Assembly (NCBI GenBank): GCA_965216915.1
Contig: CBDCGS010000008.1
Coordinates: 124,001-188,000, forward strand
DNA: 64,000 nt
Origin: CBDCGS01 sp965216915
GTDB lineage: Bacteria; Pseudomonadota; Alphaproteobacteria; UBA828
Reading direction: 5' to 3'
The first letter of the stretch is position 1. Each line of letters starts with the position of its first letter. This document shows, piece after piece, positions 35,958 to 44,484 of this stretch. The position numbers were made by a program, and so were the translations under genes. The notes under the pieces were generated by a model, which worked only from the letters and a program-made list of their open reading frames with translations, had not been told where the DNA came from and did no database searches.

Positions 35958-37670
35958 GTGAACAGTTTCGCCCGCCTTTCGGTGATTGCCGGTGTCTGCG
36001 CCATCGCTTGCCTGAGCGCGTTTGTTGGCGTGGAGGTGCTTATCGCGCCAACGGGCGCCGATGCCGACATCAACGGCACGAGCCATCGCAATCAGACAAT
36101 CCCGGTGATCACGACGGGCACCATCCGGAAAGAGGGCGCCAGCGCGGCGGCGAAAGTGGCTGAGGCGGAGAGCGATAGCACGGAGGCTTCGCAACCCGGC
36201 GACCATGTCGACCCACGGGCGCTCGCGGCGCTCCTCAGGCGCGGCGCGTTCGATACGCTGGAGGCGCGGCTCTTGGCGGACCAAGAGGCCTTCGATCGCG
36301 GGGAGCTCCCCGAGGGGAAGCTCACCCAGGCCTATGCGGCGTTCGAGAACTCCGATCCAGCCTTGCGGGCCAAGCTCGACGAATGGGTGGCGCACAGCCC
36401 GAAATCGTTCGTGCCGCTTCTCGCCCGGGGGACGTACTTCCGGCACAGCGGATGGATCGCGCGGGGCGAATCGTGGGTACGCGACACACCGCCCGAGCGG
36501 CTTATGCGACTGGCCCTGCTCCACAAAGCAGCCAAACGGGATTTGCAAGCGGCGCTCGCGATCCATCCGGGTCTTTCGATCGCCTATGCGGGCTTGATCA
36601 GCATCGCAACATCCAGCGGCGGCAATACCCGCGCGTGGCTCGATGCCGGGCTGGCGGCGGTTCCGCACTCCTCTACGATTCGGTGGCGATTTGTCTGGGC
36701 GCTGAGCCCGCAATGGGCGTCTGGCAGCACCTCCCAGAAGCGGCGCGCGCGCCGGGCCTTCTTTCGTCAGCTCGAGGAAGACGCGGCGGACTATCCGGCG
36801 GCGTTGTGGTGGGTGCCGGGCATTGAAGACTACGAGCGCGGGTTTCAGGCATATATCGAGGGTGATCTGGAAGAGGCCATCGCGCATCTCAACGCGGCAC
36901 TCGAGAAATCGGCCGGCGGGGCAACCTATCAGCTGCGGGGCGAGGTCTACGGTCGCCTGTCCAAGCCTGAAAAGGCGCTCGCCGACGCCAACACAGTGTT
37001 GGCGCTCTGGCCGCATAGTCGTGGTGCTCTGCAGCTTCGCGCCTACGTCTATAGGGCACGCGGGGAGATGGAGCGCGCGCTCGCCGACTGGGAGCACTTC
37101 ATGGCGCTCGATTCGCACGATCCGCGCTACCTGCTCGACATGGTCGAGACGATCCGCTTGGCCTCCAGGGACGTGGGCCGTACCGACCGAGAGAACGGCG
37201 TGGCGCCGGCCATGCGGCCGCCCTGCTTGCCGGACGATGTGTCCCTGCATCGGCCTGTCACCTTTCGAATCGACAACCCGACACCGGCCCAGTGGGAGAT
37301 GTTGTGCTCGGTTGGCGCAGCACTCGACCGAGCAATGGTCTACGGCGCCGAGATGCCGCGGGTGCGCGCCGAACGCGGACGGTTTTTTCTCTTTACCGCG
37401 CGCTGGCCCGCACGCGCGCTCGAGGAGTATCGCGCCGCCGCGGCGCTCGATCCGGACAATCCCAAATACCGCAACCAGATTGCGGTGATGCTGCGCGAGC
37501 TCGACGACTGCGATGCGACCGAGGCCTACCGCGAATTTCTCGCGATGTGCGAGGCCGGCACCGAATGCAACAGCACCGAAGTGTATATGGCCGAGCTGCG
37601 GCTCGAAAACGATGCGCGCGAAGGCTGGTGCGCCCCCGAGGCGGACGCAGGCGGCACCTCTCACTCGTGA
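35958..37670 (+). CDS. Membrane-anchored TPR-repeat protein
   Basis: This 570-residue protein starts at GTG with AGAGGA about 10 bases upstream. An N-terminal hydrophobic helix (about 6-28) anchors or exports it. A low-complexity linker follows (40-75), then helical repeats; clear TPR units are at about 295-395 (AIAHLNAALEKSAGGATYQL, KPEKALADANTVLALWPHS, EMERALADWEHFMALD) and near the C-terminus. Six or more cysteines in the last 200 residues could form disulfides in the periplasm. It is preceded by a 171-base AT-richer gap and followed by tRNA-Arg on the other strand. It is probably a scaffold or adaptor; no partner is evident. Confidence 0.7.
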   Translation: MNSFARLSVIAGVCAIACLSAFVGVEVLIAPTGADADINGTSHRNQTIPVITTGTIRKEGASAAAKVAEAESDSTEASQPGDHVDPRALAALLRRGAFDTLEARLLADQEAFDRGELPEGKLTQAYAAFENSDPALRAKLDEWVAHSPKSFVPLLARGTYFRHSGWIARGESWVRDTPPERLMRLALLHKAAKRDLQAALAIHPGLSIAYAGLISIATSSGGNTRAWLDAGLAAVPHSSTIRWRFVWALSPQWASGSTSQKRRARRAFFRQLEEDAADYPAALWWVPGIEDYERGFQAYIEGDLEEAIAHLNAALEKSAGGATYQLRGEVYGRLSKPEKALADANTVLALWPHSRGALQLRAYVYRARGEMERALADWEHFMALDSHDPRYLLDMVETIRLASRDVGRTDRENGVAPAMRPPCLPDDVSLHRPVTFRIDNPTPAQWEMLCSVGAALDRAMVYGAEMPRVRAERGRFFLFTARWPARALEEYRAAAALDPDNPKYRNQIAVMLRELDDCDATEAYREFLAMCEAGTECNSTEVYMAELRLENDAREGWCAPEADAGGTSHS

Positions 37671-37693
37671 GGCCGCGCCGGACACGCGCGCGA

Positions 37694-37770
<77 letters not shown>

Positions 37771-37838
37771 CCTGCGGCGGTGGAGTTTAGCATCTCCGGG
37801 GTGCAACGTGCCTGAACAACATTTAGGGAGAGCAGGCG

Positions 37839-38231
37839 GTGAGCCTCAAGGACATTCGGAACTTCGACTATGTCGTTCTACTCTGTGATCGGATCGTGGA
37901 GACGCGCGCGTTCTATCGAGATGTGATGGGCTTTCCGCTCGTCCACGATTCCGAGAGCTGGGTCAGCTTTCAGGTCGGCGCGACTCTGCTGACGCTCAAA
38001 CCGCGGGGCCCGTCGGTCGCGTGGGACGACGGGCCGAGTGTTCCGGGCTCGGCCGCCGTTCAGCTCGCTTTCCGTGTGCCGCCGCCTGCGGTCGATCGCT
38101 GCCACGATGAACTCGTAGCGAACGGCGTCCCCATCATCCAGCCGCCGAGCGAGCTTGCTGATTGGCGCCACCGCACGGTGTTCTTCCGCGACCCGGAGAA
38201 CAATGTGATCGAGATCTACGCGGAATATTGA
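37839..38231 (+). CDS. VOC-family (glyoxalase/bleomycin-resistance fold) protein
   Basis: This 130-residue small VOC protein has the N-terminal strand FDYVVLLCDR, the mid module VQLAFRVPPPAVDRCHDEL and the C-terminal strand VFFRDPENNVIEIYAEY with the expected Glu. The start is GTG after AGGGAGAGCAGG. The first-module His found in active glyoxalases is not in its usual place (DYVVL instead of DHxxL), so metal binding may rely on other residues or be absent. Substrate unknown. Confidence 0.75.
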   Translation: MSLKDIRNFDYVVLLCDRIVETRAFYRDVMGFPLVHDSESWVSFQVGATLLTLKPRGPSVAWDDGPSVPGSAAVQLAFRVPPPAVDRCHDELVANGVPIIQPPSELADWRHRTVFFRDPENNVIEIYAEY

Positions 38232-38458
38232 GCTGGGGCCGGGCGGCGCGCCGTCGGCGACTCCCGGCTGCACCCGCTATTCCCGCCCACGGCTTTGCGG
38301 CCGCTGGGGCCGATCGGGCGATGCTCGGTCTCGGCCACGACATCAAGGCGCTCACCGCGCCGCGGCGGAGAGCCCCTCAACTGACTGGTGCCGTTAAGGG
38401 ACCTGCGATATGGTTCAGCGCTCTTTTGCGCGATTCAATGGAGAGGTGGGGGCTCCTG

Positions 38459-38872
38459 ATGCGTTTTCGCACCGTCGTTCTCGCGACCGCCCTGGTGGGG
38501 CTGACCGCGGCCTGTTCGCAGAGCGGGCACAACAACATCGACACCACGATCGAGCTCGGCGGCGGCTGGGTGCGGGCGAGCTCCGTGCAGACCTTGGCCG
38601 AGGGCGGCGATCCCGTGGCGCAGCGCGTGCTCGGCAACTTGCACTATTGGGGCGAGACCCACGAGTGGGGCGAGGGCGGCGTCGAGCAGGACGACCAGAA
38701 GGCGCTCGACTGGTGGCGCCGCGCGGCGCAGAACGGCGATGAGGAGGCGACCCGCAATCTCGAGCGCGTCGCCGCCGGCCTGCCGATCGACGGCGCGCTG
38801 CACGCCTCGGTCGGCCGCGACTTTTGGGACGAAGCCAACAGCGCCGTCGAGGCCGCCTGGGACGACATGTAG
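38459..38872 (+). CDS. Sel1-repeat-like putative lipoprotein
   Basis: This 137-residue protein has a signal peptide ending in a lipobox-like LTAAC (about 15-19), so it is probably a lipoprotein. A single Sel1/TPR-like repeat follows: LAEGGDPVAQRVLGNLHYWG, then KALDWWRRAAQNGDEEATRNL. An in-frame ATG 7 codons upstream (38438) is the alternative start. One pair of Sel1-like helices is too little to define function. It is probably periplasmic, with envelope or protein-interaction duties. The 227 bases before it hold nothing recognisable. Confidence 0.6.
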   Translation: MRFRTVVLATALVGLTAACSQSGHNNIDTTIELGGGWVRASSVQTLAEGGDPVAQRVLGNLHYWGETHEWGEGGVEQDDQKALDWWRRAAQNGDEEATRNLERVAAGLPIDGALHASVGRDFWDEANSAVEAAWDDM

Positions 38873-39036
38873 GGTCGGCCTCGGCCGGCGCGCGGGGGCG
38901 CCAACACGCCTTCGCGGATGCGCCGTGCTGAACGGGTGTTTCGGATCCCCGGAGCGTGCGCCGGCTGGAGCATCCCACGCTCGCCAATGCTCACGTGAAA
39001 GCTCTATCTAGTTAAGATTGACGCCAATGCGTCGTC

Positions 39037-39054
39037 GCAGGTGTTCCCACCTGC
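39037..39054. other. Perfect 7-bp hairpin downstream of the NDUFS4-like gene
   Basis: GCAGGTG-TTCC-CACCTGC is a perfect stem with a four-base loop. It is 12 bases beyond the stop codon of the minus-strand NDUFS4-like gene. No T-run follows on either side, so it may be an RNA-stabilising 3' hairpin or a DNA-binding site rather than a classical terminator. Confidence 0.4.
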
Positions 39055-39066
39055 TCGGGATTTGCT

Positions 39067-39354
39067 TTAGGTGCGGCGGATGAAGTTGTCGGCGTAGGAT
39101 TTCGGGCGGATGCGGCGGGTTTGCGGCTCCTCCACCACATAAGCGAGCTTCTTCTGGCGCGCATAGGCCACCGCTTCCTCCTTGCTCGGGAAGCTGAGCT
39201 TCACCTGCGCACGCATGTCGCCGGAGCCGGTCCAGCCCATCAGGTCGTCGATCTCGCGCCGCCCGGCGGGCTCGAACTCCAGCACCCAGCGCTGCGTGTT
39301 GGCGCGGCCCGATTGGGTCGCCGTCTTGGCCGGTCTATAGATGCGCGCGTCCAT
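39067..39354 (-). CDS. NDUFS4-type NADH:ubiquinone oxidoreductase accessory subunit
   Basis: This 95-residue protein matches the alphaproteobacterial/mitochondrial 18-kDa complex I subunit. The signature blocks are RIYRPAKTATQSGRANTQRW, WVLEFEP, LMGWTGSGDM and a C-terminal PKSYADNFIRRT. In mitochondria this subunit (NDUFS4/AQDQ) stabilises the N-module of complex I. Its presence is a good marker for Alphaproteobacteria. It is monocistronic, outside any nuo operon, and divergent from the ankyrin gene with a 165-base gap in which I see no clear promoter. Confidence 0.88.
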   Translation of the reverse strand: MDARIYRPAKTATQSGRANTQRWVLEFEPAGRREIDDLMGWTGSGDMRAQVKLSFPSKEEAVAYARQKKLAYVVEEPQTRRIRPKSYADNFIRRT

Positions 39355-39519
39355 CGCTCTCGCCGTTCGTCTCGCTCTCGCTCGGCCATGCTCTTACCGC
39401 CGCCGCCGCGCGCGGGCAAGACCTCTCTCTGGCGGCGGCGCCGTGTGGCCCGCGCGTTAACCGGCGCCGAGGAAGGGCTGGCCGGGGCGCGGGCTTTCGA
39501 GTAAACACGCGCCAATTCC

Positions 39520-40089
39520 ATGCGGCGCCCGAGTCTCACCTTTGTCTTCTGCCTCTGCCTGTTCCTGGCCCCGCCTGCGCTGGCGGGCGCTGGCGACGAG
39601 GCGTTTCTCGCGGCGGTCAAGGCCGGCGATGTCGCGGCCGTCGCACAGTGCCTCGACGCGGGCGCCGACCCCGACACCAAGGATTGGGCTGGCTGGAGCG
39701 CGCTGGCCTGGGCCGCGCTTCTGCTCGAGACCGAGGTGGCGGCGCAGCTCATCGATGCCGGGGCCGACATCGAGCATCTCTCCAAGGGCGGCAAGAACAG
39801 CGGGCGACCGCTCATGATGGCGGCGAAGAAATATGGCGGGCTCGAGACGGTGACGCTGCTCGTCGCGCGCGGCGCCGACGTCAACGGCACCGACCAGTTC
39901 GGCCGCACGGCACTCTGGATGGCGGCGCGCTACGGCCGCCTCGAGACGATCGACTTCCTGCTCGCGAACGGCGCCGACCCGACGCGCGTCAGCCGCTTCG
40001 GCAAGACCAAGACCGCGCTTGCGATCGCCCGCGCGCGCGGGCATGAGGCCGCCGCCGCCCGCCTGATGGCCGCGGGTGCCACGGAATGA
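39520..40089 (+). CDS. Exported ankyrin-repeat protein
   Basis: This 189-residue protein has a Sec signal peptide (1-22, cleavage ALA-GA). The rest is about five ankyrin repeats, for example DEAFLAAVKAGDVAAVAQCL, then DAGADPDTKDWAGWSALAWA, and later GRTALWMAARYGRLETIDFLLANGADP. It is probably a periplasmic protein-binding module. Its stop overlaps the rnd start as ATGA, so the two are translationally coupled, an odd pairing for an exported protein and a cytoplasmic RNase. The partner is unknown. Confidence 0.8.
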   Translation: MRRPSLTFVFCLCLFLAPPALAGAGDEAFLAAVKAGDVAAVAQCLDAGADPDTKDWAGWSALAWAALLLETEVAAQLIDAGADIEHLSKGGKNSGRPLMMAAKKYGGLETVTLLVARGADVNGTDQFGRTALWMAARYGRLETIDFLLANGADPTRVSRFGKTKTALAIARARGHEAAAARLMAAGATE

Positions 40090-41339
40090 ACGACCACCTG
40101 ATCACCGATACCGACACGCTCGCCACCCTCTGCAAAAGCTGGCACGGGCTCGATTACCTGACCGTCGACACCGAGTTCATGCGCGTCGACACCTATTGGC
40201 CGAAGCTCTGCCTCGTCCAGGTCGGCGCACCGGCGAAGGCCGTCGCCATCGATCCGTTGGCGGACGGCCTCGCGCTCGATCCGCTCTTCGAGCTGCTGCT
40301 GCGTGACCCGCTGCTCAAGGTGTTTCACGCGGCACGTCAGGATGTCGAGGTGCTCCTGCATCTCACGGGCGGCATTCCGCAGCCGCTCTTCGACACGCAG
40401 ATCGCCGCGACCGTCTGCGGCTTCGGCGATTCGGTGGGCTACGAGACGCTTGCGGCCGAGCTTGCCGGCGCGCGCATCGACAAGACCATGCGCTTCACCG
40501 ATTGGGCGCGGCGTCCGCTCAACGAGCGCCAGATCCGCTATGCGCTCGACGACGTGACGCATCTGCGCCAGATCTACGAGACGCTCGCGGCGCGCCTCGA
40601 CACCGAAGGCCGGCGCGACTGGCTCGCCGAGGAACACACCATCCTCACCGACCCCGCGACCTACGAGACCGCGCCCGAGGAGGCCTGGCGCCGCATCAAG
40701 CTCAGGAGCGGCAACCGCCGCTTCCTCGCGATCCTGCGCGAGCTCGCGGCCTGGCGCGAGCGCGAGGCCCAGGCGCGCGACGTGCCGCGCGGGCGCGTGC
40801 TCAAGGATCAGGCGCTCACCGAGGTCGCCGCGCAACGCCCGGCCGGGGTGAAGGAGCTCGCGGCGCTGCGCACCGTGAGCGAGCGTGCGGCCAACGGCGC
40901 CACGGGCCGGGCATTGCTCGCCGCCGTGAAGCGCGGCCTCGCCGTGCCCGACGAGGATTGTCCGAGCCCCGCGAAGAAGCTCGAGAAGCCGCATGGCACC
41001 GGTCCGATCGTCGACCTCCTCAAGGTGCTGCTCAAGATGCGCTGCGAGGAGGCAGGCGTCGCCCAGCGCATCGTCGCGACCGTCGCCGACCTCGAGCGCA
41101 TCGCCATCGGCGACGACGCCGAGGTGCTGGCGCTGCAAGGCTGGCGCAAGACCCTCTTCGGCGACGACGCCCACGCGCTCCGCGACGGCCGCCTCGCGCT
41201 TTCGGTGACGAACGGCAAAGTCACTGCGCTCACCCGCGCCGAGGACGACACCTTGACGCCGGTGCCCAAGCCGCAGCGCCCCGCGCGCCGCCGGCGGCGA
41301 CGGAAAAGTGCGGCGGCGAAAGGAGAGGCGGCGGATTAG
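40086..41339 (+). CDS. rnd: Ribonuclease D
   Basis: This 417-residue 3'-5' exoribonuclease acts in tRNA and stable-RNA maturation. The DEDDy active site is visible: D28 and E30 (VDTEFMR), D86 (FHAARQDVEVL), and Y152 with D156 (RYALDDVTHL). An HRDC domain follows (about 205-285), then a second HRDC-like helical segment. The C-terminus ends in a basic tail (RRRRRKSAA) that probably contacts RNA. It is translationally coupled to the upstream ankyrin gene. Confidence 0.94.
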   Translation: MNDHLITDTDTLATLCKSWHGLDYLTVDTEFMRVDTYWPKLCLVQVGAPAKAVAIDPLADGLALDPLFELLLRDPLLKVFHAARQDVEVLLHLTGGIPQPLFDTQIAATVCGFGDSVGYETLAAELAGARIDKTMRFTDWARRPLNERQIRYALDDVTHLRQIYETLAARLDTEGRRDWLAEEHTILTDPATYETAPEEAWRRIKLRSGNRRFLAILRELAAWREREAQARDVPRGRVLKDQALTEVAAQRPAGVKELAALRTVSERAANGATGRALLAAVKRGLAVPDEDCPSPAKKLEKPHGTGPIVDLLKVLLKMRCEEAGVAQRIVATVADLERIAIGDDAEVLALQGWRKTLFGDDAHALRDGRLALSVTNGKVTALTRAEDDTLTPVPKPQRPARRRRRRKSAAAKGEAAD

Positions 41340-41359
41340 CGGCTGAAGCGACGAGCCGT

Positions 41360-41839
41360 CTAAGCAAGCCCTTCGAGTGCGACCACCTGCGCGGCGAGAT
41401 AGGGATGGGCATTCGCGATGGCGAAAAAGCGCTGATCCGCGGTCACGACCGGCCTTTTGTTGAAGGGTTCGGCGACGATTTGGTGCGCGTCTTCATAGAC
41501 GACGTAACCGGGGCGGGCGCTTTTGATCATTTGGACACGGTGCCCATGGTTCTCGAGGATCTCCGTCAGCGCACGCACCTTGCCGACGTGGATATGTGCC
41601 GAAGCCTTGAACCAGGAAATCCCTTTGGAATCGCGCCGCCAAAAGCCCTTTGATCGCGTCCGATTGAACCGAGAGGGAATGGGCAGGTTCTCCTCGAACC
41701 AACGCAAAAGCGCATCGAGCGCGGCAGCTTCGTAGTCGTGCAGGCCGCCCTCCTCCTGCAGCGCGTAGGCGGCTTCAAAGATCCCGTCTCTGACATTGCT
41801 GCAGGGGTTGACGCTCGGCAGCACGAAGCGAAGGTACAT
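41360..41839 (-). CDS. Hypothetical protein, about 159 residues, uncharacterised
   Basis: I do not recognise a named family. The protein is mixed alpha/beta. It has an N-terminal segment GIFEAAYALQEEGGLHDYEAAALDALLRWFEENLPIP, which looks like a paired helix, then conserved-looking ISWFKASAHIHVGKVRALTEILENHG and a strand pair RVQMIKSARPGYVVYEDAHQIVAEPF. No membrane segment, signal or metal site is obvious. It is convergent with rnd and alone on its strand, with a 100-base gap upstream. Codon use looks slightly less GC-biased than its neighbours, which may mark an acquired gene. Confidence 0.65.
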   Translation of the reverse strand: MYLRFVLPSVNPCSNVRDGIFEAAYALQEEGGLHDYEAAALDALLRWFEENLPIPSRFNRTRSKGFWRRDSKGISWFKASAHIHVGKVRALTEILENHGHRVQMIKSARPGYVVYEDAHQIVAEPFNKRPVVTADQRFFAIANAHPYLAAQVVALEGLA

Positions 41840-41939
41840 CCGACAGGGGAGGCGGTTTCGACTCCAGGACGTGGAGAGCTTCCGCCGAAAGGCCTAATGC
41901 CATATTAGCGCGGCGACGGCGAAGGCCCGGGCGGGCCGC

Positions 41940-42716
41940 CTACTGCTCCCACTCCAACCCCCCGCAGACCCCGATGCACTGCCCGGTGATGCGCCGCGCC
42001 CCATCTGAGGCGAGGAAGTAGGCGGTGTCGGCGACCTCGTCGACGTCGATCCAGCTTCTGAGCGAGACGTAGCTGAAGTAGTCGCGCTCGGCCTCCTCGA
42101 AGGTTTGGCCGCGCTCGGCGGCGAGGCGCTCGACGAGCCGGCGGCCGCGCGGGTTGTCGATGATGCCGGGCAGGATCGCGTTGCAGCGGATGTTGTCGGG
42201 GCCGAGCTCGCGCGCGAGGTTTTGCGTCATGCCGTCGACTGCCGCCTTCGAGGTGATGTAGGCGGTCCGCCGCATCATGCCGGTGCGCGTCGAGGCGGTG
42301 GAGATGTTGATGATGCTGCCGCCTGCGGCGCCATTGGCCTTGAGCGCCGGCACGGCAAGGCGTGTGCAATAGAACATACCGTTGACGTTGACCTGCATCG
42401 TGCGGTCCCAGTCGGCCAGCGCGACCTCTTCCGGCGGCGCGACGGGGCCCGAGATGCCGGCATTGTTGACCAGCACGTCGAGCCCGCCGAGCGCCTCGAG
42501 CCCTTGCGTCATGAACGCCTCGACCGCCGCGGCGTCGCCGACATCCGCGACCATGCCGGTCATGCCGGGGTTGGCCGCGAGCGTCTCGGCCCGCGAGGCC
42601 TCGGTCGCGCAGCACATATGCACGGCCGCGCCGGCGCGGTGAAAACGCTCGGCGATCGCGCGCCCGATGCTCCGCCCCGCGCCGGTCACGATCACCCGTT
42701 GTCTCGCCTCGCTCAT
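41940..42716 (-). CDS. SDR-family oxidoreductase
   Basis: This 258-residue SDR has TGAGRSIG (11-18), NNAG (84-87), Y153 and K157 (YITSK). The position of the catalytic serine (13 before the Tyr) reads Thr at 140, with Ser at 139 and 142 nearby, so the active site may be slightly unusual. The C-terminus ends ITGQCIGVCGGLEWEQ, typical of sugar/polyol or bile-acid-like SDRs. The ATG is preceded by GGAGCACAGC. It is the last gene of a four-gene minus-strand set (SDR, cupin-like, SGNH, SDR) that is divergent from a molybdenum hydroxylase operon. Confidence 0.83.
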   Translation of the reverse strand: MSEARQRVIVTGAGRSIGRAIAERFHRAGAAVHMCCATEASRAETLAANPGMTGMVADVGDAAAVEAFMTQGLEALGGLDVLVNNAGISGPVAPPEEVALADWDRTMQVNVNGMFYCTRLAVPALKANGAAGGSIINISTASTRTGMMRRTAYITSKAAVDGMTQNLARELGPDNIRCNAILPGIIDNPRGRRLVERLAAERGQTFEEAERDYFSYVSLRSWIDVDEVADTAYFLASDGARRITGQCIGVCGGLEWEQ

Positions 42717-42743
42717 GCTGTGCTCCGTTTGCGCGCCGCGCGG

Positions 42744-43808
42744 CTAAGGCAGGCCCTTCAAACGCTCGAAGAAATAGTCCGAGAGCGCGGCCGCGCCGAC
42801 ATCGGTGGTGTGGACATAGTCGTAGCAATCGCCGGGCTCGAAGGCGAACTCGCGGTGCAGCGGCACGCACATCTCGCCTTCCGCCTCGCAGAAGCGCAGC
42901 ATCGCATCGCCGAAGGCCATCAGCTCCAGATGCGCGTGGACCTCCGACGGGTCCTCGACCAGCAGACGCTCGCCATCGACGAGGCGCGCGCCGCAGCGTA
43001 TCTGGCTCACATAGATCGGCGTGCTGCCGAAATTACGGATGCGCTTGTTCAGGATTGCGAGGCGTTCGCTGAACGCGGCGAGGCGCGCCGCGTGGCCCTC
43101 GGGCAGCGCGACCGTCTCGGGCGTGCCGATCCAGGTCTTCGCCGTCCAGTCGACACCGCTCTCGTGCACCACGCGCAGGCGGCGCGCCGCGATGTGGCCG
43201 CGGATCGTCGTCACCAGGCGCACCAGCGCGCTGTTGTTGGTGATGAACTTGCGGATGCGCCGGCTCAGATCGGCATACGCAAGCGGATCCTCCTGGCGGA
43301 TGGCGTCCGGCGAGACGCCGACATCGTTGATGCCGACATAGACCAGCATGTATTTCGGCGCGAGGCCGGGGACTTTGGGGAACCAGTCCTCGAGGCTTCG
43401 GATGTGCGCGACGCTGGAGTGGCCGTCATGGCCAGCGTTGGCGATGACATGCGGCGTGCCTGCCTCCGCCAGCTTGCGACCGAGCCGGTGCGTCCAGGTC
43501 TTGTCCTCGCTGACCCATCGCTCGTTGGTGGTGCTGCCGCCGATCGCGAGGATCGTGACGTCCGATGGCGCACCGTAGGCGCCGCGCAGCCCGTGGCGGT
43601 CGCGGATGAACTCGACGGGTTCGTCGTGGGGATAGAGCTCCGAGACGTCATGCAGGTCGTGGATGTCGCGCTTGATCGCGAGGCTGCCGAGGCTCTCCTC
43701 GCTCAGCCACGAGCCGAAGATCAGCTCCGCGACGACCAGGAGTCCGAGCACGACCCCGATGTTCCAAACCGCGATCTGAAATATGCGCCGCCGCCGGGTT
43801 ACCGCCAT
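42744..43808 (-). CDS. SGNH/GDSL-family hydrolase, membrane-anchored
   Basis: This protein has about 354 residues, an N-terminal membrane helix (about 10-32) and an SGNH hydrolase domain. Block I reads IGGSTTNERW, with the nucleophile Ser in GGST rather than GDS. Block II is NAGHDGHS, block III is VGINDVG (Gly-x-Asn-Asp), and block V is YDYVHTTDVGA with the catalytic Asp/His. It could be an esterase, acetyl-hydrolase or lipase facing the periplasm. ATG 43808 is chosen; a frame extends 8 codons upstream. It lies 27 bases upstream of the SDR gene in the same set. Confidence 0.8.
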   Translation of the reverse strand: MAVTRRRRIFQIAVWNIGVVLGLLVVAELIFGSWLSEESLGSLAIKRDIHDLHDVSELYPHDEPVEFIRDRHGLRGAYGAPSDVTILAIGGSTTNERWVSEDKTWTHRLGRKLAEAGTPHVIANAGHDGHSSVAHIRSLEDWFPKVPGLAPKYMLVYVGINDVGVSPDAIRQEDPLAYADLSRRIRKFITNNSALVRLVTTIRGHIAARRLRVVHESGVDWTAKTWIGTPETVALPEGHAARLAAFSERLAILNKRIRNFGSTPIYVSQIRCGARLVDGERLLVEDPSEVHAHLELMAFGDAMLRFCEAEGEMCVPLHREFAFEPGDCYDYVHTTDVGAAALSDYFFERLKGLP

Positions 43809-43835
43809 CGTCAGACGCTCTGCGCCCCGCACACC

Positions 43836-44456
43836 TTAAGAGACCGAGATCGGCTCGTCGATGTGCATGACGTAGGTTTGCGGCTTCGGCTTGTCTTGGT
43901 CCTCCGCGCGCACATAGGTGATGGAACGCTGGCCCTTGAGCGCGGCTGGCAGGATCATGACCCGGACGAAGCGCGTCGGTACACGGGCGTCGGCGGCCGC
44001 GAACACCGGCTCGGGCCCGCTCTCGAACCAGGGCTCGCCCGGCCCATGGCGCGTGCGCGTACCCGCGCACTCGATCTCGATCGAGCCCTCTGCGATGCAG
44101 CGGATGCCGGGGCCGCGATGGACGTGGGTGTAGGCGCAGCCACCCGGCGGAAACGACACGGCATCGCAGCGCATGAGCCACGGCGGGTCCGGCGCGGTGG
44201 CAAGCGGCCGGGAGAGGCGCGCACCCGCAGCCGCCGCCTCCTGCGTCAGCTCCCAGCGCCAGATCGCGGCGCCGTCTGGACCGGGCGCGAGGGTCAACGC
44301 CGCGGCGCTGTGGCGCGCGTCGTCGGCGCCGACGCTCTCGCCCGCCTCGGTGGTGACGGTGCCCTGCGCGAGATAGATCACCCGGTTGCAGGCGGGCAGC
44401 GCGAGCGGGGGCGCATCGGGCACGAGCGCGTCCTGAAAGAAGTGGAGGTGGACCAT
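43836..44456 (-). CDS. Cupin-fold protein, uncharacterised
   Basis: This 206-residue protein appears to be a double-stranded beta-helix. The second half has FPPGGCAYTHVHRGPGIRCIAEG, resembling cupin motif 1 with a His-x-His pair (THVH), and RTRHGPGEPWFE as motif 2. The first half (CNRVIYLAQGTVTTEAG) looks like a partial second cupin. It could bind a metal and an organic acid. It sits between an SDR gene and the SGNH hydrolase gene and is expected to belong to the same pathway. Exact family unknown. Confidence 0.65.
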   Translation of the reverse strand: MVHLHFFQDALVPDAPPLALPACNRVIYLAQGTVTTEAGESVGADDARHSAAALTLAPGPDGAAIWRWELTQEAAAAGARLSRPLATAPDPPWLMRCDAVSFPPGGCAYTHVHRGPGIRCIAEGSIEIECAGTRTRHGPGEPWFESGPEPVFAAADARVPTRFVRVMILPAALKGQRSITYVRAEDQDKPKPQTYVMHIDEPISVS

Positions 44457-44484
44457 GGGCGTTCCTTCGGGCCTTCGGGTCTAC

